Assembly (NCBI GenBank): GCA_017646485.1
Contig: JAGCML010000157.1
Location: forward strand, 1 to 6,914
Source: Kiritimatiellia bacterium
GTDB taxonomy: Bacteria; Verrucomicrobiota; Kiritimatiellia; RFP12; DVOR01
Direction: 5' to 3'
Length of the DNA stretch: 6,914 nt
Position 1 is the stretch's first letter. Every line of letters begins with the position of its first letter. This document shows positions 1-5,173 of the stretch, piece by piece. Position numbers and translations under genes: made by a program. The notes beneath the pieces are model-generated. The model was not told where the DNA came from. It made no database searches and was given only the letters and a program-made list of their open reading frames with translations.

Positions 1-1346
1 ACCGATTCGGGGCCGCCTTCCAAGTCAAAGTGTTCGGCGCGGGCGAAGTTGACAATGCGTGCCAAGACTTTTTCTTCTACGGCAGTATTGAGGAGGGCAT
101 TCTCCACCGTATCGGGGTCACCTGTCAGGGCTGCGGCGCGCATTTCGGGGGCCAATTCCACACGTTTGCGCGCGATGACCTTCTTCGAGAAGTTGCATCG
201 TCTTGCCAAAGCCGAAATAACCTCGGTGTCTGCATCGAGTGCTTCGCGTGGATCGGTATCTTCACCGCGTGCCGCTAAGTAGGGCACGACGGTGGTGAGA
301 TAGAAGCGACGCAGGAGACGGGTCTGATCCGTGGGATCGCCAACCGCAAAGGCGCGTGCTAATTCGTGCATGTCCACAGGTTCGGCGTGCACGTAGAGGC
401 TGGGATTTAAGCGATAGCGACGTCTGCCAGCGAAGGCGCGGATGAGTGAGGCATCAATGTCGGCAATCATGGCACGCAGACTGGAGAGTGCCGTGGTCGT
501 GGCGGCATTGGGCACGGAGGGTTGCGTCGTGATGGAGTAGTCGCCCAAGACGCGCACTTCGCGCGCTACATTGCGTAAATTGGATAAGATGGTGGCTAAT
601 GGGATGCCAGAATTGCCCACGAGCAACTCAATAAAGAAGGCATATTTCCAACGTTCTCCGCGGAGGGGACGCGACTGGATAAAGGTGAGATCGAGCGTTT
701 TGAGGGTTTGCAGAATCTCTAAGAGAGAGCCGGGATGGTCGTCAATCTCAATACGCAGGAGCGCATGCGTGGGGGGAAGCGCGGCAGAATTATTGAAGGG
801 TTTGCGTGGTTGGCGCATTTCCAAACGGAAAAAGCGCGTGGTGTTTCCCTGGACATCCTGCACATCTGCGCGGCGAAGGGTGAGCTTATAGCGTTCGGCG
901 GTGGATTCGCCTGCCACGGCTGCGAGCGTGGGGTCTTCGGCTGCAAGGCGTGCAGCCTCTGCAGTGGAGGAGACGGCAATGAGGGGAACCTCAGGATAGA
1001 TGCGCGTGAGGGTTTCACGGCACTGGGCTAAGGCTTCGGCCTTGGAGAGAATCTTGCTAATGGGCGTGGTCAAATCACGCGTGAGGAGGTGTTGGTGAAC
1101 AGGAATCGCACGGCACTCCACGGCGATAATGCCGGGATGTTCGGCCAAAAGATCCATCACCTCGGTGATAGGACCCTGTGAAGTGTTTTCAAAGGGGACA
1201 ACCGCCGCGCCTTCTGGGTCAATGGAGAGCTTATGAAAAACGTCACGAAAATGGATACACGGCACAAGCGACTCGCCAGATTTAGCCATGCGGCTGGCGG
1301 CACGGTGCGAAAACGTTTCCTCTGGACCCAGATAATACAACTTCAT
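1..1346 (-). CDS. pheA: prephenate dehydratase-ACT-chorismate mutase fusion, 3' end beyond the window
   Basis: Cytoplasmic enzyme of phenylalanine synthesis. The first 448 codons are visible. Residues 1-180 form the prephenate dehydratase domain: it opens with MKLYYLGPEETFSH and carries VVPFENTSQG (49-58), VSSTAEAA (125-132) and NTTRFF (168-173) with the catalytic TRF threonine. This domain converts prephenate to phenylpyruvate. Residues about 195-270 are an ACT regulatory domain (HPGSLLEIL; QSRP where the family usually has ESRP), so feedback by phenylalanine is likely. From about residue 286 the protein aligns with eukaryotic-type chorismate mutase as I recall yeast ARO7: R291, R383, K394, N420 and E424 fall on yeast R16, R157, K168, N194 and E198. 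About 40 C-terminal residues, including the equivalents of yeast T242/E246, should lie past the left edge. The ATG at 1346 is fixed by the family N-terminus; the ribosome site is weak. It follows the DAHP synthase gene by 81 nt. Dehydratase and ACT calls are very secure; the mutase type is strong but rests on remembered sequence. Confidence 0.93.
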   Translation of the reverse strand, partial: MKLYYLGPEETFSHRAASRMAKSGESLVPCIHFRDVFHKLSIDPEGAAVVPFENTSQGPITEVMDLLAEHPGIIAVECRAIPVHQHLLTRDLTTPISKILSKAEALAQCRETLTRIYPEVPLIAVSSTAEAARLAAEDPTLAAVAGESTAERYKLTLRRADVQDVQGNTTRFFRLEMRQPRKPFNNSAALPPTHALLRIEIDDHPGSLLEILQTLKTLDLTFIQSRPLRGERWKYAFFIELLVGNSGIPLATILSNLRNVAREVRVLGDYSITTQPSVPNAATTTALSSLRAMIADIDASLIRAFAGRRRYRLNPSLYVHAEPVDMHELARAFAVGDPTDQTRLLRRFYLTTVVPYLAARGEDTDPREALDADTEVISALARRCNFSKKVIARKRVELAPEMRAAALTGDPDTVENALLNTAVEEKVLARIVNFARAEHFDLEGGPES

Positions 1347-1371
1347 AGATGTGTCCGTGAATACAAACCAT

Positions 1372-1414
1372 AAAAACGCATCCCGCAGCGCCGAATAAAC
1401 GGTTCGCTGCGGGA
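1372..1414 (-). terminator. intercistronic hairpin with short T-run between aroF and pheA
   Basis: A perfect 9-bp GC-rich stem (CCCGCAGCG at 1382-1390 with CGCTGCGGG at 1405-1413, extended by the 1381/1414 pair) is followed on the minus strand after six nt by TTTTT (1376-1372). It begins 14 nt after the aroF stop and its T-run ends only 25 nt before the pheA ATG. That leaves no room for a pheA promoter, so it is more likely a partial terminator, processing site or stabilising hairpin inside a two-gene transcript than a full stop. Confidence 0.6.
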
Positions 1415-1427
1415 GGTTAGAGCATCC

Positions 1428-2453
1428 TTAGGCGCGACGCATCGCCTGGGCCAATTCGTGCCAAGGCTTAATTGCTTCAAGGTAGTCGCCGAAGGTGGCA
1501 GAGGGAATCTGCTGAGCAGCGTCAGAGTAGGCGTGCTTCGGATCGGGGTGTGCTTCCACCAAGAGACCATCGCACCCTGCGCCAAGTGCAGCGCGGGACA
1601 ACGGAATGACCAATTCCAACTTACCACCGCCGTGGGAGGGGTCTGCCACGATCGGCAAGTGGGTCAAACGCTTGGTTGCTGCCAAAGCGCCGAGGTCGAG
1701 CGTATTGCGCGTGATGGTTTCGTAGGTGCGGATACCGCGTTCGCAGAGGATGACTTCGGTGCAACCATTTGCCATGAGGTATTCGGCGCTCTGGAGCCAT
1801 TCTTCCACGGTACCAGCCAAACCGCGCTTGAGGATGACGGGCTTACCGGCCTTGCCGAGGCGTTCGAGCAAATCGTAGTTCTGGGAGTTGCGAGCGCCCA
1901 CCTGGAAGATATCGGTGACATCCATGAGGCCTTCGATCTGGTTCGGGCCAGGCACTTCAGTAATGAAGGCCACATCGGGGAAGTCCTTCTTCACTTCACG
2001 CAACACACGAATGCCCTCTTCCTTGAGACCCTGGAAGTCATAGGTCGAGGTGCGAGGCTTGTAGACCATTGCGCGGATAATCTTGATGCCAAGCTTGGTG
2101 AGGTCGGAGACGACAGCGTGGAACTGGTCATAGCTTTCCACAGCGCAGGGGCCTGCCATCACAGGGATATTACCGCCACCAATTTTTACTCCCTTTACTT
2201 CAATCACCGTATCTTCAGGCTTGAAGTCGCGAGAGACGAGCTTGTACTTCTTACTCACGTGAATAATCTCCTGAACCGTATCGAGCGCTTCTAATTGCGC
2301 CACCGTCTGCGGGTTGATTTCGTTGCCAATGCAAGCAATGACCGTCTGGTCAGCGCCAGTTGTCACGCGCGGTTGATAGCGCAACGAGGTAATCCAGTCG
2401 CAAATGGTCTGCACTTCTGCCTGCGTTGCAGTCGGTTTCATGATGATAATCAT
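1428..2453 (-). CDS. aroF: 3-deoxy-7-phosphoheptulonate (DAHP) synthase, type I-beta with N-terminal regulatory domain
   Basis: Catalyses the first step of the shikimate pathway, condensing phosphoenolpyruvate with erythrose 4-phosphate in the cytoplasm. The 341 residues are close to the Thermotoga-type enzyme length (about 338). Residues 1-72 form the ferredoxin/ACT-like regulatory domain, which in this subfamily binds Tyr or Phe for feedback inhibition; the start MIIIMKP is the usual N-terminus and fixes the ATG at 2453. The catalytic barrel carries AGPCAVE (100-106), YKPRTSTYDFQG (131-142), QVGARNSQN (184-192), LKRG (208-211), LCERGIRTYE (236-245), DPSHGGGK (271-278) and VEAHPDP (299-305). 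The predicted metal ligands C103, H274, E300 and D311 are all present. The only ribosome-site candidate is a weak AGTGAG. A Tyr/Phe-rich leader peptide and terminator hairpin lie directly upstream, and pheA follows downstream, so the gene is probably controlled both by attenuation and by enzyme inhibition. The choice among symbols aroF, aroG and aroA is conventional. Confidence 0.96.
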   Translation of the reverse strand: MIIIMKPTATQAEVQTICDWITSLRYQPRVTTGADQTVIACIGNEINPQTVAQLEALDTVQEIIHVSKKYKLVSRDFKPEDTVIEVKGVKIGGGNIPVMAGPCAVESYDQFHAVVSDLTKLGIKIIRAMVYKPRTSTYDFQGLKEEGIRVLREVKKDFPDVAFITEVPGPNQIEGLMDVTDIFQVGARNSQNYDLLERLGKAGKPVILKRGLAGTVEEWLQSAEYLMANGCTEVILCERGIRTYETITRNTLDLGALAATKRLTHLPIVADPSHGGGKLELVIPLSRAALGAGCDGLLVEAHPDPKHAYSDAAQQIPSATFGDYLEAIKPWHELAQAMRRA

Positions 2454-2476
2454 CGTTTTATCTCACTTTCTTTTAT

Positions 2477-2510
2477 AAAAAAACCGCCTCTCCTTTTTGG
2501 GAGCGCGGCT
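2477..2510 (-). terminator. Rho-independent terminator in the aroF leader, probable attenuator
   Basis: On the minus strand the stem CCGC...GCGG plus CTCC...GGAG (core 2508-2484, internal loop of one and two nt, six-nt loop CAAAAA) runs straight into seven T residues (2483-2477). It starts 28 nt after the leader-peptide stop and the T-run ends 23 nt before the aroF ATG. The gap to aroF is too small for a separate promoter, so aroF transcription must normally pass through this hairpin. That is why I call it an attenuator and not just the end of an upstream unit. Confidence 0.78.
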
Positions 2511-2538
2511 GGTCTTAAAGTCATCCTGTTCGATTACA

Positions 2539-2607
2539 TTATCGGATGGCCCGAGCAGCACGCGCGGGAGTCTCAGTAAAGTAAAAGAAATAGGCGTTTC
2601 GTTTCAT
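2539..2607 (-). CDS. putative 22-residue Tyr/Phe-rich attenuation leader peptide of aroF
   Basis: The ATG at 2607 opens a 22-codon frame beginning MKRNAYFFYF and ending in an Ala/Arg-rich tail before TAA. Residues 6-10 are five aromatic codons in a row (TAT TTC TTT TAC TTT). Known leaders for phenylalanine operons, such as E. coli pheL and pheM, have this look, and here the peptide precedes a terminator hairpin and the first aromatic-pathway gene. Starved ribosomes stalling on these codons would cover the early part of the downstream RNA and favour read-through. The Ala/Arg codons are GC-rich and can pair among themselves (CCCG at 2568-2565 with CGGG at 2553-2550). GCGCG at 2565-2561 can also pair with CGCGC in the terminator's 5' arm (2507-2503), a possible antiterminator. 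No clear Shine-Dalgarno is seen; an in-frame ATG at 2619 is an alternative start. A longer open frame to 2739 could instead be a 66-residue membrane protein, which I think less likely. Confidence 0.68.
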   Translation of the reverse strand: MKRNAYFFYFTETPARAARAIR

Positions 2608-2653
2608 CACCGAGTACATTAACAAAGCGAACGCCCCTATTGCAAGTAAAAAA

Positions 2654-2682
2654 ATAATCTTTTCGCGAAAAACTTGCGTAAA
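2654..2682 (-). promoter_or_regulatory. candidate promoter of the aroF leader, with a palindromic spacer
   Basis: TTTACG (2682-2677) and GATTAT (2659-2654) are each 4/6 matches to the -35 and -10 consensus with 17-bp spacing, giving a start near 2647 and a leader RNA of plausible length. The spacer contains the 12-bp perfect palindrome TTTTCGCGAAAA (2660-2671), which could be an operator. A competing choice is TTGCAA (2645-2640) with GTTAAT (2623-2618), whose TACTTGCAAT context is shared with the rpsT promoter region; it would make the leader peptide nearly leaderless. Confidence 0.35.
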
Positions 2683-2722
2683 ACCGCCGCTTTTTGATGA
2701 AAATCTTAGCCGCATCGCAGGC

Positions 2723-2749
2723 AAAAGCCCCTTTCTCATGCGTAGACAA
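2723..2749. repeat. 27-bp imperfect direct repeat, copy 1
   Basis: AAAAGCCCCTTTCTC followed by a diverged stretch ending AGACAA. It matches the copy at 3052-3078 at 23 of 27 positions, with the first 15 bases identical. The two copies bracket the REP-like cluster. Confidence 0.6.
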
Positions 2750-2770
2750 TCAGCTCGTCATTACACTCCA

Positions 2771-2830
2771 GCCCTAAAAGGGCGACAGATGGTAGCCGGG
2801 GGTGAGCGAGGAGACGAGCGTAGCCCCCGG
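2771..2830 (+). repeat. REP-like element A: small hairpin plus large hairpin
   Basis: A small stem-loop GCCCT-AAA-AGGGC (2771-2783) and the tail GACAGA are followed by a large stem CCGGGGG (2796-2802) / CCCCCGG (2824-2830) enclosing a TGAGCGAG...CGAGCGTAG loop. The same two-part unit recurs inverted at 2894-2967 and truncated at 4438-4468, so it is a dispersed element and not a gene terminator. Confidence 0.75.
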
Positions 2831-2853
2831 TTGCTATCCCCTTACGCCTTCAA

Positions 2854-2911
2854 GCCCTGAAAGGGCGGCAGAGCACCTTAGTGAGATCGTCTTCTGTCGC
2901 CCTTTCAGGGC
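2854..2911. repeat. head-to-head pair of small REP hairpins
   Basis: Two copies of the GCCCTGAAAGGGCGnCAGA unit in opposite orientation (2854-2872 and 2893-2911) match at 18 of 19 positions as an inverted repeat, around a 20-nt unique centre. Each arm is itself a 5-bp hairpin, so the DNA could form either two small stems or one long stem. Confidence 0.75.
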
Positions 2912-2931
2912 TGAATTTTATTTTTGAGTGA

Positions 2932-2967
2932 CCGGGGGCTACACTCGTTTCACTCGCTCACCCCCGG
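2932..2967 (-). repeat. REP-like large hairpin, inverted copy
   Basis: CCGGGGG (2932-2938) pairs with CCCCCGG (2961-2967). Read on the minus strand it is almost the same as the large hairpin of element A, with differences only in the loop (TGAGCGAGTGAAACGAGTGTAG, one base longer). With the small hairpin at 2899-2911 it forms a complete inverted element. Confidence 0.75.
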
Positions 2968-2975
2968 CTGTAAAC

Positions 2976-3030
2976 CGTCGCCCTTATTTCCTGCGCTCTG
3001 CGAGCGAGGGCGCATTTGCAGGGCTAAATT
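2976..3030 (-). repeat. REP small hairpin unit interrupted by about 33 bp
   Basis: CGTCGCCCTT (2976-2985) and CAGGGCTAAATTT (3019-3031) are the two halves of the unit that reads TGTCGCCCTTTCAGGGCTGAATTT at 2896 onward. The intervening bases hold their own palindrome, CGCTC-TGC-GAGCG (2994-3006). This looks like a unit split by an insertion or rebuilt by recombination. Confidence 0.45.
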
Positions 3031-3051
3031 TGAATGATGCAGTATCGTTTT

Positions 3052-3078
3052 AAAAGCCCCTTTCTCCCGTGCAGACAA
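3052..3078. repeat. 27-bp imperfect direct repeat, copy 2
   Basis: Second copy of the sequence at 2723-2749. It lies at the right border of the hairpin cluster, so the pair could mark the ends of an inserted block of about 300 bp. Confidence 0.6.
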
Positions 3079-3385
3079 CTTTCTTTTTAAAGTGTTGGCC
3101 CGTGAAGATTTTGTACTGTTTAAAATGAAGCGTCCAGATTGTACTGTTTTTAAGCCTAATGTAGACAGGCCCAAAATATTCAAAATAAGTGATTGTAAAT
3201 GAATCCGTTTGACTGGGCAAATAGAGTACAAAGGATTGAAGAAATGAAAACTAATTGAATTGTCATTGAAAACCACCGCGCGTTAGGTTTGTATTGAGGT
3301 GTAAACGGAATGTCCTCCGTCGCTAAAACGATGGTGATTAAAAGAGAGGGCTAAAGAGAATTGTAGACGAATTCGGTTTGATTAT
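3079..3385. other. AT-rich spacer without a recognisable gene
   Basis: No open frame here resembles a protein and I see no tRNA or structured RNA. Small details are a direct repeat of TTGTACTGTTT (3111-3121 and 3139-3149), its partial inverse AGTACAA at 3225-3231, and the dyad ACTTT...AAAGT at 3078-3093. It is downstream of the RhuM-Fic gene, where I find no convincing terminator. Base composition is clearly more AT-rich than the flanking housekeeping genes. Confidence 0.5.
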
Positions 3386-4336
3386 CTATTGCAAAAAGGT
3401 CATTACGAGATTAACCATCAAGTCCTTTTCTTGCGGTTGCGAACTTGCAATCATCACGGTTAATGCCACCAATGTATGGTCAGCAATACGTTTTAGGCCA
3501 TTCTCACGCAAAAGCAGGTTGTTACGTTTTAAGAAATACAAGAAGAGTGCCGCAGCAATACGTTTATTTCCATCTGAAAATGCGTGATTCTTTGTCACCA
3601 AATAAAGCAAATTCGCGGCTTTTTCCTCTGCAGAAGGGTAGAGATCTTCTCCTCCAAAAGACTGATACACTGCACCAAGCGCAGATTTAAATGACCCGTC
3701 TTTCTCATTTCCAAACAACGTTGATTCAGCCGCAAATCGCATCCCATCAATAAACTCTCTACACTCTTCATAAGAAAGTTCGACGGCTACGCGTTCCGCT
3801 TTAGGTTTCGCAATCGACTGATGATCATACCCATCCAACAAATCCAATGCCGTTGAATACGTCTTCACCACATCCAACACCTGTTCCGCATCCAGCGTAT
3901 GCGATACACGCTTCATGACCTCAACCGTCTGATTCAATTGTTGCAATCGCATCTGGTTAACCGCAACACCACGCAATAAGTACGACTTTAAAACAGACGT
4001 GGCCCAAATACGAAATTGTGTTGCTCGAGATGAATTAACTCGATAGCCGATTGAAATAATCGCATCAAGGTTATAACAAGTCACGACGCGTGAAATTGAA
4101 CGTGTACCTTCTTTTTGAACTAGTAAAAAATCCTTACTAGTTGCCTCTCTCGTTAATTCATTTGATTCATAAACCTTCCGTAGGTGAATCGTAATATTTT
4201 GTGGTGTAACACCAAATAATGTTGCCATCTGCATTCGCGAAAGCCATACGGTGTCCGCTTCAATAGAGACGGGAAGTGACAAACTTCCATCTTTCGAATT
4301 AAACAACACAATTTCATTTTTTGCTTCACTTCCCAT
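3386..4336 (-). CDS. RhuM-family protein fused to a Doc-like Fic domain
   Basis: A 316-residue protein in two parts. Residues about 27-127 match the virulence-protein RhuM family: VWLSRMQMATLFGV (30-43), a KEG/TRSISR segment, YNLDAIISIGYRVNS (88-102) and FRIWATSVLKSYLLRG (108-123). The first of these looks like a helix-turn-helix. Residues about 185-316 form a Fic/Doc fold with GGEDLYPSAEEKAANLLY (228-245) and the signature HAFSDGNKRIAA (251-262). H251, D255, N257 and R259 are present, but the usual second arginine of HxFx(D/E)GNxRxxR is replaced by alanine, as in Doc-like members. Fic proteins transfer nucleotide or phosphate groups to targets, often as toxins; the target here cannot be read. 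No (S/T)xxxE(G/N) self-inhibition motif and no adjacent antitoxin were found. I prefer the ATG at 4336 (GAGAAGG seven nt upstream) over the GTG at 4360. AT-rich composition and flanking repeats suggest horizontal transfer. Confidence 0.92.
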   Translation of the reverse strand: MGSEAKNEIVLFNSKDGSLSLPVSIEADTVWLSRMQMATLFGVTPQNITIHLRKVYESNELTREATSKDFLLVQKEGTRSISRVVTCYNLDAIISIGYRVNSSRATQFRIWATSVLKSYLLRGVAVNQMRLQQLNQTVEVMKRVSHTLDAEQVLDVVKTYSTALDLLDGYDHQSIAKPKAERVAVELSYEECREFIDGMRFAAESTLFGNEKDGSFKSALGAVYQSFGGEDLYPSAEEKAANLLYLVTKNHAFSDGNKRIAAALFLYFLKRNNLLLRENGLKRIADHTLVALTVMIASSQPQEKDLMVNLVMTFLQ

Positions 4337-4363
4337 ATCCGCGCCTTCTCTTCTTCGCACAAG

Positions 4364-4393
4364 ACTATACTAACATATCTCCACTCATACCAA
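4364..4393 (-). promoter_or_regulatory. promoter of the RhuM-Fic gene
   Basis: TTGGTA (4393-4388) and TATAGT (4369-4364) with an 18-bp spacer. The -10 is a 5/6 match. A start near 4357 would give a short leader containing the GAGAAGG ribosome site and the ATG at 4336, and would exclude the upstream GTG. Confidence 0.5.
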
Positions 4394-4410
4394 CGTTTTC
4401 TTTGACCATT

Positions 4411-4548
4411 TCATAAATAAAATCCGCTCACATCCCAGCCCTGGAAGGGCGACAGATGATAGCCGGGGAGTAGCGCGAGAACGGCGCCGAGGCGTTGTAA
4501 CAAGCGTTTTAATACGGGGTTCATAGAGCGTGTTATTCAAAGATGTGG
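4411..4548 (-). pseudogene. truncated third copy of the small membrane protein family, joined to a REP unit
   Basis: Bases 4467-4548 repeat 5073-5154 with four mismatches in 82, covering the upstream region and first 19 codons of the complete paralog (MNPVLKRLLQRLGAVLALL from 4524). The copy then breaks at the CTCC/CCGGC junction and runs into the REP-like unit, so the frame would end as a 37-residue chimera at 4411. The high identity indicates a recent duplication or recombination. It keeps a start codon but has lost nearly all membrane segments, so I treat it as a remnant. Confidence 0.8.
4438..4468 (+). repeat. truncated REP-like unit
   Basis: GCCCT-GGA-AGGGC (4438-4450) followed by GACAGATGATAGCCGGGG matches the first half of element A (2771-2800). 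The large hairpin stops after its first few G residues, exactly where the duplicated gene fragment begins. Confidence 0.72.
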
Positions 4549-4601
4549 GGCTAGGAAAGGGGTGCAGTGGGTGCCGCGTTTCGTGCAGGTTTCCTTTAAA
4601 T

Positions 4602-4626
4602 AAAATCGCCCTCGCGGGTGAAGGCG
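4602..4626 (-). terminator. terminator of the tandem membrane-protein genes
   Basis: On the minus strand CGCCTTC...GAGGGCG forms a seven-bp stem (4626-4607, one G-U pair, six-nt loop) followed by ATTTTATTT. It lies about 30 nt after the stop codon at 4657 and closes the two-gene unit. Confidence 0.65.
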
Positions 4627-4656
4627 GGGGCGGTGGTTGCGTTTCGTAGGCGTGCA

Positions 4657-5130
4657 TTATACGGAAAGAAGCGCGATAAGATGAGCGGTAGCGCAAAGGG
4701 TTTGAAGGAGCCACGGGAGGAGTGCGCGTTGTTTGGGGTTATTCGCGGTGGCGGTGGCTATCATTGTATTAAAGGTGAGTATGATGAGCGTGATGCTCAT
4801 GAGTCCCGTGCAGATGAGGTAGTAGGCCAAATTGTTTGGGAAGGGACCCCAACGTGTGCTTGAAAGACAGATTGCCCAAAGACTCCATATCACAAGAAGA
4901 GGGCGTAATCCACGTTTCCAAACCTGCTTTTCAATGCAACCAATCCCAATCGCAAGGAGGAGGCTCAACGTAAAGACCGTTAGGTCTGGCAGGATGAAAT
5001 TGGGGCGCGAGATAAAAAGGTAGATGTAGCGCGTTAGGAAAATAATGCCGATGCCACCTAAAAGGGTGCCGAGGAGTAGTGCGAGAACGGCGCCGAGGCG
5101 TTGTAATAAGCGTTTTAATACGGGGTTCAT
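4657..5130 (-). CDS. small polytopic membrane protein, second of two tandem paralogs
   Basis: I do not recognise this 157-residue family. It has a basic N-terminus (MNPVLKRLLQRLG) and about five hydrophobic segments, near residues 12-39, 48-66, 77-90, 100-126 and 136-156, with positive residues in the second loop (EKQVWKRGLRP, 67-77). This predicts an inner-membrane protein with the N-terminus inside. The upstream neighbour has the same length, topology and shared motifs (LKRLLQRL at the start; W-(K/R)-x-GL-x-P in the loop), so the two arose by duplication. The gap to that gene is 43 nt on the same strand, with no promoter seen, and a terminator follows. The ATG at 5130 is supported by the paralog alignment, though no Shine-Dalgarno is visible. 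No catalytic or binding motif can be named. Confidence 0.75.
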   Translation of the reverse strand: MNPVLKRLLQRLGAVLALLLGTLLGGIGIIFLTRYIYLFISRPNFILPDLTVFTLSLLLAIGIGCIEKQVWKRGLRPLLVIWSLWAICLSSTRWGPFPNNLAYYLICTGLMSITLIILTFNTMIATATANNPKQRALLPWLLQTLCATAHLIALLSV

Positions 5131-5173
5131 AGAGTGTGTTATTCAAAGAGGTGGCGTTTGGAAATCGGCGCGG

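Noticed and set aside
1458..2294. Long plus-strand open frame (278 codons) opposite the DAHP synthase
   Set aside because: It is the antisense shadow of a gene with complete conserved motifs, has no recognisable protein character and no plausible start context.
2539..2739. 66-codon frame that extends the leader peptide upstream and has a hydrophobic segment
   Set aside because: Not excluded, but the upstream part overlaps the AT-rich promoter-like region and a direct repeat, while only the last 22 codons have the features expected of an attenuator leader.
2771..2967. CRISPR array
   Set aside because: The repeats are inverted to one another, few, of two kinds and unevenly spaced, with no uniform unique spacers.
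2950..3276. 108-codon minus-strand frame
   Set aside because: It runs through the REP hairpins and the direct repeat, so its sequence is dictated by repeats; no family resemblance or ribosome site.
3079..3385. Small antitoxin gene next to the RhuM-Fic protein
   Set aside because: Both sides were read for short frames with a ribosome site; none has antitoxin-like features, and the upstream side is occupied by the promoter and the REP remnant.
4385..4714. 109-codon minus-strand frame and the overlapping plus-strand frame at 4618-4863
   Set aside because: They cross the terminator, the duplicated fragment and the REP unit in frames different from the real gene, with no protein-like conservation.
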